Below are positions 41,504-47,670 of a DNA stretch of 47,670 nt, piece after piece. This stretch comes from an uncultured Clostridium sp. (lineage in GTDB: Bacteria; Bacillota; Clostridia; Clostridiales; Clostridiaceae). The notes under the pieces are model-generated. The model made no database searches and was not told the origin of the DNA. It was given only the letters and a program-made list of their open reading frames with translations. Both the position numbers and the translations under genes were made by a program. Within the stretch, counting starts at the first letter, position 1, and every line of letters starts with the position of its first letter. Where the stretch lies: contig UQQU01000019.1 of assembly GCA_900543325.1 (NCBI GenBank), positions 1-47,670 of the forward strand, read 5' to 3'.

Positions 41504-43270
41504 TTATTTTGAAATTCTATAATTACTTATAACTAACTGAACTTTTTTATTTCCATTAAACTCATTAATTTCAGGCATACAAATTATATCTAAATAAAGA
41601 TTATTAGATAATCCATTAAATACTTTGTTATACTCAATTTCACCTAATTCATCCTTTATATAATTTTCGAAATTGTCTATATCTCCAAAATATACTCCTT
41701 CTATATATAGTCTTCCATCACTTAACTTAAGCTTAAGCACATTTCTATTTTTACCTAATATTTTTGCCTCTATAACCTTTAACTTTTTCATCCCAAAAGT
41801 AGGCTTAGGATTTGCCTTTCCATAAGGCTCTAATAATGATATTTGATCTATTAACTCATAATTTATTTGACTTAATAATAAGCCCATATCAATTGAAACC
41901 TTAGGAATTATATCCTCATCGGTTAATGTTGTAACATTATTTAATCTACTTCTAAATTCATCTATATTCTCATTTGGTATAGACATTCCTGCTGCCATTG
42001 GATGTCCCCCAAACTTACCTAATAAATCTTTACACTTAAGTAATTCTTCAAACATATTATACTCTTCAATAGACCTTCCTGAACCTTTAGCTCCATCATG
42101 TGCCTTTGTCAAAATAATTGTTGGTAAATTATATTTCTCTCTTACTCTTCCCGCTATTATTCCAGCAATACTTTCATGAACATCTTCTAAGTATACAACT
42201 AATACTTTATCCTTAGTCATATTATTTTTTTCTATTATTTCAATAGCTTTTTCTAAGCCTTCTTTTGTTAGCTCTTGCCTTTCTTTATTTAAATCATTAA
42301 GCTTTTCTGCTAACTCTTTAGCTTCTATTTCATTGTGGCTTAGAAGCATTTTTAATGCCCATTCAGCTTGCTCAAGTCTACCAGAAGCATTTATACTTGG
42401 CCCTATAACAAATCCTAAAGAATAAACAGTTATTTCTTTATCTTCTAAACCAGTTTCTTTAAATAAAGCTCTAAGTCCTACATTGCTAGTATTATTTATC
42501 CTCTTTAATCCTTCTTTAACTATTATTCTATTTTCAGAAATTAAATCAACAACATCACATACAGTAGCTATGGCTACATATTGTAGCAAATCATAAAGTT
42601 CTTCCTTATCAATATTAAACTCTTTATAAAGGCACTCTATAAATTTATATGCTACTCCAGCACCACAAATCTTATCAAATTTATAATTACAATTTTCTTG
42701 CTTAGGATTTATTACGAAATCAGCATCTGGAACTACATATTTTCTTTCTTCATTTTCTTCAATAAAAGGTACATCATGATGATCAGTAATAATCACCTTT
42801 ATCCCTAGCTCTTTTGCTAACTTAACTTGCTCTATAGCTGCTATTCCGTTATCACATGTTATTATTATGTCAACTTTATCCTCACTAGCTTTTCTTATTA
42901 TACTTTCATTTATCCCATACCCTTCTTTAATTCTATCTGGAATATGAAAGTTAACATCTCCACCACACCTTTTTATAGCGGTATACAATATATAAGTACT
43001 TATTACACCATCAACGTCATAATCTCCTACTATTAGTATTTTTTCACCATTTAAAATACTATTTTTCATTAATTCAACTGCACCGCTCATACCTAGCATA
43101 TCTAATCCATTATATAAATTATTAATTGATGAATTTAAGAATTCCTTTGCAATATCTAAATTATATATACCTCTATTAACTAATAGTTTTGCTACTACTT
43201 CACTAACTCCTAAATCCTGCGCTAATTTCGCAGTATTAAACTTAACATTTCTAACCATCCATTTTTCCAA
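41504..43270 (-). CDS. recJ: Single-stranded-DNA exonuclease RecJ
   Basis: A 588-residue DHH-family 5'-3' exonuclease used in recombination and repair. The motifs GDYDVDGVIST, TCDNGIAA, TDHHDVP and the DHHA1 region GGHPMAAGMSI are present, and an OB domain follows. The start is taken as TTG giving (M)EKWMVRN because GGGGTGG lies just upstream. An ATG 23 codons upstream falls in the heptamer repeats at 43291-43346, so the residues it would add are repeat-derived. Confidence 0.93.
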   Translation of the reverse strand: MEKWMVRNVKFNTAKLAQDLGVSEVVAKLLVNRGIYNLDIAKEFLNSSINNLYNGLDMLGMSGAVELMKNSILNGEKILIVGDYDVDGVISTYILYTAIKRCGGDVNFHIPDRIKEGYGINESIIRKASEDKVDIIITCDNGIAAIEQVKLAKELGIKVIITDHHDVPFIEENEERKYVVPDADFVINPKQENCNYKFDKICGAGVAYKFIECLYKEFNIDKEELYDLLQYVAIATVCDVVDLISENRIIVKEGLKRINNTSNVGLRALFKETGLEDKEITVYSLGFVIGPSINASGRLEQAEWALKMLLSHNEIEAKELAEKLNDLNKERQELTKEGLEKAIEIIEKNNMTKDKVLVVYLEDVHESIAGIIAGRVREKYNLPTIILTKAHDGAKGSGRSIEEYNMFEELLKCKDLLGKFGGHPMAAGMSIPNENIDEFRSRLNNVTTLTDEDIIPKVSIDMGLLLSQINYELIDQISLLEPYGKANPKPTFGMKKLKVIEAKILGKNRNVLKLKLSDGRLYIEGVYFGDIDNFENYIKDELGEIEYNKVFNGLSNNLYLDIICMPEINEFNGNKKVQLVISNYRISK

Positions 43271-43290
43271 AAAACCACCCCGCTTGTTTA

Positions 43291-43482
43291 GTGACAAGTG
43301 ACAAATGATAAGTGACAAGTGATAAGTGACAAGTGACAAGTTAATGAATAAAGTCAGCTATCGCTGACTTTACTAAAAATTATATTAAAGAAACTCCCTA
43401 CGGAGTTTCCTCCTCAACTTGAACCTTGTCACTTGAAACTTGTCACTGTTGAACCTTGTCACTGTTGAACCTTGTCACTGTT
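43291..43482. repeat. Heptamer-repeat inverted element with two hairpins
   Basis: Left arm 43291-43346: eight 7-base units of GTGACAA and variants, all in the same direction. Centre: hairpin AAAGTCAGC/GCTGACTTT (43350-43371) and hairpin GAAACTCC/GGAGTTTC (43390-43409). Right arm about 43415-43482: inverted units (CTTGTCAC) and three near-copies of a 16-base unit (TTGAACCTTGTCACTG). The arms can pair, giving one large cruciform. No transposase is present. It lies between recJ and the DJ-1 gene. Confidence 0.75.
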
Positions 43483-43491
43483 TAAACTCTT

Positions 43492-44031
43492 CTAACTATT
43501 AAAAAGCATTCCTTCTTTAATTTGCTCTACCTTTTCTGGTGCTACATGCTTTAATATTTCAAATGCAAATGGTATTGCAGCTGCAGGCCCTCTTCCTGTA
43601 ATAATATTTCCATCAACAACTACAAGCTCTTCTTTATAATTGCATCCTACTAATTGATCTTCAAAACCTGGATAACATGTTGCATTTTTACCATTAACTA
43701 TTCCAAGCTTCCCAAAAGTTATTGGTCCTGCACATATAGCTGCTACAATCTTACCTTCATCATAAAATTTCTTTACAAGTTCATTAACCTTTTCATCATC
43801 TCTTAAGTTTACTGCCCCTGGCATTCCACCTGGTAATACAACAACATCATAATCATAAACTTCTTCATTTAAAACTTTATCTGCTTTTATTGTTATTGAA
43901 TGAGATGTAGTTACTTCTAAACTCTTCGTTCCAATGGTATTACAAATAACACCTGCTCTTCTTAAAATATCAACTGTTGTTAATGCTTCAATAGTTTCAA
44001 AACCTTCTGCTAATAAAACTGCAACCTTCAC
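43492..44031 (-). CDS. DJ-1/PfpI family protein
   Basis: A 179-residue DJ-1-like protein. The nucleophile elbow AAICAGP holds Cys100, and Glu15 (GFETIEA) matches the residue that stabilises its thiolate. VVLPGGMPGA is the oxyanion segment. Members are linked to deglycation, chaperone or redox roles. AAGGGGTG precedes the ATG. Confidence 0.9.
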   Translation of the reverse strand: MKVAVLLAEGFETIEALTTVDILRRAGVICNTIGTKSLEVTTSHSITIKADKVLNEEVYDYDVVVLPGGMPGAVNLRDDEKVNELVKKFYDEGKIVAAICAGPITFGKLGIVNGKNATCYPGFEDQLVGCNYKEELVVVDGNIITGRGPAAAIPFAFEILKHVAPEKVEQIKEGMLFNS

Positions 44032-44116
44032 TTTTATACACCCCTTAAATTTAATTTATAGTTAAGAGTTAATAATTATAGATAAAATTTCTCTACTAAT
44101 TACTAACTCAAAATCT

Positions 44117-47026
44117 CTAACTATATTGAGCTTCTATTATTTCATCATCTAAATTAATAACCATAACATTAGTTCCTCTTCCAGCTCTATTTTGAATTCT
44201 AATGTCTTTTATGTCTACTAATTTTTTCTCTTTATTCTTCGTTACTAGAGTGATATCTTTATCTCTACTATCGTCTATAGCTATTTCATCTTCATTACTT
44301 ACTCCTGAAAGTATACATCCTGAAATTGCTTCATCATCTTCTTTTAAACTTATTCCAGTAACCCCAGAAGCAATTCTTCCCATAGTGTTTACACCTTCAC
44401 TTAAGAATCTAATTGCCATCCCCTTCTTAGTTACAATTAGTATTTCTCCTTCATTCCCCTCTATACATACAGAAATTACTTCATCATTTTCATATTTAAA
44501 TTTATATGCCTGACATAAAGAATAGTTTATATCATACTCTTTAAGTGAAGTCTTCTTTATCATACCCTTTTTAGTAAAGAAGTAAACCATATTTTTTTCA
44601 TCAAAACTCTTTAATGAATATACATCAATTACCCTTTCCTTTTTAGAGTATCCATCAATTATATTTTCTAATGCAATTTCCTCTTTAACAACATTAGAAA
44701 TTAAGAATGATGGTACTTTATACATGTTTCCTTTGTCAGTAAATAATACTAATGTGCTTAAAGAATCTGTATTAACTTTTAGTCTATCACTAGACTTTGC
44801 TTTTGCAAATCCCTTTAAAGTACCTTTTGCGGTTACTCCAACACTAAATGTCATAAATTCAAATTCATCTACGTATTCTACACTTATAATTTCATCATTT
44901 TCAATTAAATTAAATAATTGAATTCCTAAGATATTTCTTGGCGTATCTTCTATCTTAGGTAATTCTAAGCTAAACTTTAATCCTAATTTAGTTTTTACTT
45001 TTAAGAATTGTTTTTCTTCTTCACTATCTATTAAAATTATGTTTAATACATACTCATTTTCTTTTAATTTTAGCGCTTGAATTTTACTATAACTAGTTTG
45101 GAATTTATCTAAAGTACTCTTCTTTATTATACCTCTATTAGTTATAAATTGAACACTCTTACTTCCATCTAATACTCTAACAGAGAATGCTTCTACAATA
45201 TTTTCATCATCTAAATTTAAAGTCTTAATTATTGAATCTACTCTTTCTCCTTTTTCTCTCCACTTACCTTCTGGAATATTTATACCTTTAACTTGATACA
45301 TATTTCCCTTATCAGTAAATAACAGAATGTTTTCTGTAGTATTAGATTTAAATAAGAATTTAAGTTCGTCCCCTTCTCTATATTCTATATCTTCTGCTTT
45401 AGCATTTGATCTTTGATAAGTTTTTAGTGGAATTCTCTTTATAAATCCATCTTTAGATAAAGTAACCATTACATCTTCGACTACAATAAGTTCGTCTAAA
45501 TCAATCTTAGCCTCACTATCATCCTCTACTATCATAGTTCTTCTTGGATTTCTAAATCTATCAGTTATCTCTTTTAATTCAACCTTTATAACTTTTAAAA
45601 GTTCATTTTCATGTGCTAATATTTTTCTTAATTTCTTTATAGTTTTTTCAAGTTCTGCATACTCTTTTTGGAATACTTTTATTTCAAGTCCTGTTAATCT
45701 ATAAAGCATAAGTTCTAATATTGCCTCTGCTTGAATTTCTGTAAATCCAAACTTTTCAATTAAATTTATACCTGCATCTTTTTTAGATTTTGACTCTCTA
45801 ATAGTTTTAATAATTTCATCTAAAACATCAATTGCTTTAATAAACCCTTCTACTATATGGAATCTTTTCTCTGCCATCATAAGTTCTTTTATAGTTCTCT
45901 TTGTAACTATATCCTTTTGATGGTTAACATAATGCATTATTATAGTCTTTAATCCCATGGTTTGCGGCTTACCATTTGCAAGTGCTACCATATTAAAACT
46001 TATATTACATTGTAAATCTGTTTTCTTAAATAAATATTTTAATATTTTATCTGCAGTATCATAATCTGCTGCCTTTTTAAGTTCAACAACAGCTCTAATA
46101 CCACTTCTATCTGATTCATCTCTAATATCAGTAATTGCTTCTAAAGCCTTTTGATGTCTCTTATCACCAGTCATTTCTGATATTGTTTGAAGTATTTTTG
46201 ATTTATTTCTTCTATAAGGGAATTCAGTAATTACTATTCCATATCTACCATTCTCAAGTTTTTCTATATTAGTTTTTGCTCTTAAAGTAACCTTTCCTTC
46301 TCCTGTTTCATAAGCAGACAATAAAGAATTTTTACCTATAAGAACACCACCTGTAGGTAAATCTGGTGCTTTAATATATTCCATAAGTTCTTTAGTTGTT
46401 ATTTCTGGATTATCTATATAAGCAAGTACTCCATCAGTAACTTCCCCTAAGTTATGAGGCGGTATGTTAGTTGCAAGCCCAACAGCAATACCAAATGTTC
46501 CATTTACTAAAAGGTTTGGATATCTAGCTGGTAATACCTTAGGTTCCATTTCACTATCTGAATAGTTCGGAACCATCTCAACAGTCTCCTTATCTATATC
46601 TCTAAGCATTTCCATAGCTATTTTAGATAATCTAGCTTCTGTATAACGCATGGCAGCTGCTCCATCACCATCAATAGATCCAAAGTTACCATGCCCATCA
46701 AATAAAGGTTCTCTAGTTGAAAAGTCTTGCGCCATAAGTACCATTGCATCATAAACTGATGAATCACCATGTGGATGGAATTTACCAAGTACATCCCCAA
46801 CTATTCTTGCACTTTTATAATAAGGTCTATCAGGAAAAGCTTTTAAAAGATAAGCTCCATAAAGTATTCTTCTATGAACTGGTTTTAAACCATCTCTTAC
46901 ATCTGGAAGAGCTCTATCCTTTGCAACCTCAACAGCATATGGAAGATAGTTGTCCGGCATAGCCTCTTCAAGGGGTATTCTTAATATATTATTATCTCTT
47001 GGAATGTCATGTCCCTTCTTAGCCAT
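44117..47026 (-). CDS. parC: DNA topoisomerase IV subunit A
   Basis: A 969-residue type IIA topoisomerase A subunit. The winged-helix domain has HPHGDSSVYDAM with Ser89 and Asp93, both in the usual quinolone-sensitive state, and the active Tyr128 in AMRYTEAR. A long coiled coil and a C-terminal beta-pinwheel follow. The place of the GyrA box reads YQRSNAKA, not QRRGGKG, which argues for ParC and against GyrA. The parE gene lies 20 bases upstream, so the pair is parE-parC. Confidence 0.92.
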   Translation of the reverse strand: MAKKGHDIPRDNNILRIPLEEAMPDNYLPYAVEVAKDRALPDVRDGLKPVHRRILYGAYLLKAFPDRPYYKSARIVGDVLGKFHPHGDSSVYDAMVLMAQDFSTREPLFDGHGNFGSIDGDGAAAMRYTEARLSKIAMEMLRDIDKETVEMVPNYSDSEMEPKVLPARYPNLLVNGTFGIAVGLATNIPPHNLGEVTDGVLAYIDNPEITTKELMEYIKAPDLPTGGVLIGKNSLLSAYETGEGKVTLRAKTNIEKLENGRYGIVITEFPYRRNKSKILQTISEMTGDKRHQKALEAITDIRDESDRSGIRAVVELKKAADYDTADKILKYLFKKTDLQCNISFNMVALANGKPQTMGLKTIIMHYVNHQKDIVTKRTIKELMMAEKRFHIVEGFIKAIDVLDEIIKTIRESKSKKDAGINLIEKFGFTEIQAEAILELMLYRLTGLEIKVFQKEYAELEKTIKKLRKILAHENELLKVIKVELKEITDRFRNPRRTMIVEDDSEAKIDLDELIVVEDVMVTLSKDGFIKRIPLKTYQRSNAKAEDIEYREGDELKFLFKSNTTENILLFTDKGNMYQVKGINIPEGKWREKGERVDSIIKTLNLDDENIVEAFSVRVLDGSKSVQFITNRGIIKKSTLDKFQTSYSKIQALKLKENEYVLNIILIDSEEEKQFLKVKTKLGLKFSLELPKIEDTPRNILGIQLFNLIENDEIISVEYVDEFEFMTFSVGVTAKGTLKGFAKAKSSDRLKVNTDSLSTLVLFTDKGNMYKVPSFLISNVVKEEIALENIIDGYSKKERVIDVYSLKSFDEKNMVYFFTKKGMIKKTSLKEYDINYSLCQAYKFKYENDEVISVCIEGNEGEILIVTKKGMAIRFLSEGVNTMGRIASGVTGISLKEDDEAISGCILSGVSNEDEIAIDDSRDKDITLVTKNKEKKLVDIKDIRIQNRAGRGTNVMVINLDDEIIEAQYS

Positions 47027-47046
47027 AATAAAACTCCTTTCTAATT

Positions 47047-47670
47047 CTAAAACTCTGCATACTTATACATATAATTTTTTCTTGGCTCAACAACATCACC
47101 CATTAAAAGTGATACCATTTTCTCTGCCTTAGCTGCATCTTCAATAGTAACTTGGAAAAGAGTTCTAGTTTCTGGATTTAAGGTAGTATCCCAAAGTTGA
47201 TCTGGGTTCATTTCTCCAAGACCTTTGTATCTCTGGATTAATGCTCCTTTCCCTATTTCTTTTTTAACTTTTTCTAATTCTTCATCACTATATGCATATT
47301 TTGATACTTCCTTACCTTTTACAACTTTATAAACTTTGTATAAAGGAGGTTGTGCTAAATAAAGATGACCATTTGCAATAAGTGGTCTCATATATCTATA
47401 AATATAAGTCATCCATAAAGTTCTAATATGGAATCCATCAACGTCAGCATCACTCATTATTATAATTTTATCGTACTTTAAATCTCCTTCCTTATAATTA
47501 TCTAAAGTTCCAGTTCCTATAGCTGTATTAAATATTTTAAGTTCTTCAGATGCTAGTACATTTTCAAGCTTTTGTTTCTCTGTATTCATTATTTTACCTT
47601 TTGAAGGCATTATAGTTTGGAATCTTCTATCTCTAGCTTGTTTTGCAGAACCTCCGGCAGAATCTCCCTC
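47047..47670 (-). CDS. parE: DNA topoisomerase IV subunit B, C-terminal part
   Basis: Only the last 207 codons are in the window; the reading frame is open to the edge. The first residues are EGDSAGGSAKQARDRRFQT, the start of the TOPRIM domain, followed by PSKGK, DADVDGFHIRTLW and QPPLYKV. The protein ends with DVVEPRKNYMYKYAEF. The ATP-binding GHKL half lies beyond position 47670. It sits directly upstream of parC. Confidence 0.93.
   Translation of the reverse strand, partial: EGDSAGGSAKQARDRRFQTIMPSKGKIMNTEKQKLENVLASEELKIFNTAIGTGTLDNYKEGDLKYDKIIIMSDADVDGFHIRTLWMTYIYRYMRPLIANGHLYLAQPPLYKVYKVVKGKEVSKYAYSDEELEKVKKEIGKGALIQRYKGLGEMNPDQLWDTTLNPETRTLFQVTIEDAAKAEKMVSLLMGDVVEPRKNYMYKYAEF

Noticed and set aside
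43291..43346. CRISPR array
   Set aside because: The units are 7 bases with no spacers and no cas genes nearby.

Overview
The window is AT-rich, Gram-positive, strictly anaerobic DNA of a spore former. The best fit is Clostridium sensu stricto, low-GC group. The evidence is strong GGAGG ribosome sites, poly-U hairpin terminators, an alpha/beta small acid-soluble spore protein, pyruvate:ferredoxin oxidoreductase with a flavodoxin, and a ferredoxin-type [NiFe] hydrogenase. I see no phage, insertion sequence, CRISPR array, tRNA or rRNA. Most genes lie on the minus strand.

Layout. (1) 138-4290 is an envelope/stress block. A DUF5685 protein, a J-domain protein with a cysteine-rich tail and a small membrane protein form one unit. 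A TPM-domain/zinc-ribbon pair resembling B. subtilis YdjH/YdjG forms the next. (2) 4698-6994 holds two exported cell-wall genes on the plus strand, a 3D-domain protein and an N-acetylmuramoyl-L-alanine amidase, flanking a DUF4358 lipoprotein. Both plus-strand genes appear to start at rare codons (CTG; ATA or ATT). (3) 7053-10298 holds a sugar epimerase, a rhodanese, a methyltransferase and two unrecognised small genes. (4) 10349-19175 is a 15-gene Mbh-type membrane-bound [NiFe] hydrogenase operon. Its Mrp-like antiporter module is complete, hypAB is inserted in it, and the mbhH gene seems to have absorbed mbhI. (5) 19423-26239 holds a probable OB-fold protein, a membrane-anchored acidic protein, the iscS-thiI sulfur relay, and thrC-thrB with an HTH-ACT protein. 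(6) 26481-34793 holds a Ca2+ P-type ATPase, a CBS-pyrophosphatase, a YvrJ small ORF of 56 codons, two aminotransferases, a HAD phosphatase and a PHP phosphoesterase. (7) 35070-41383 holds a DUF1292 protein with a Cys/His tandem repeat, PFOR, flavodoxin, murG and an SASP. (8) 41504-47670 holds recJ, a heptamer-repeat hairpin element, a DJ-1 protein, parC and the 3' part of parE.

How the genes work together. PFOR makes acetyl-CoA and reduced ferredoxin or flavodoxin. The Mbh complex can oxidise ferredoxin, release H2 and drive a Na+/H+ gradient, so carbon and energy metabolism meet in this window. IscS supplies persulfide sulfur to ThiI. ThrC and ThrB carry out the last two steps to threonine.

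The best candidate for an undescribed system is the DUF5685/J-domain/membrane-protein unit. DUF5685 carries two aspartate-rich motifs, spaced and framed like those of squalene/phytoene synthases, and its partner J protein ends in a cysteine cluster with a terminal Cys-Cys. The fold and any link to isoprenoids are inference from reading the sequence; no search or structure prediction was run.
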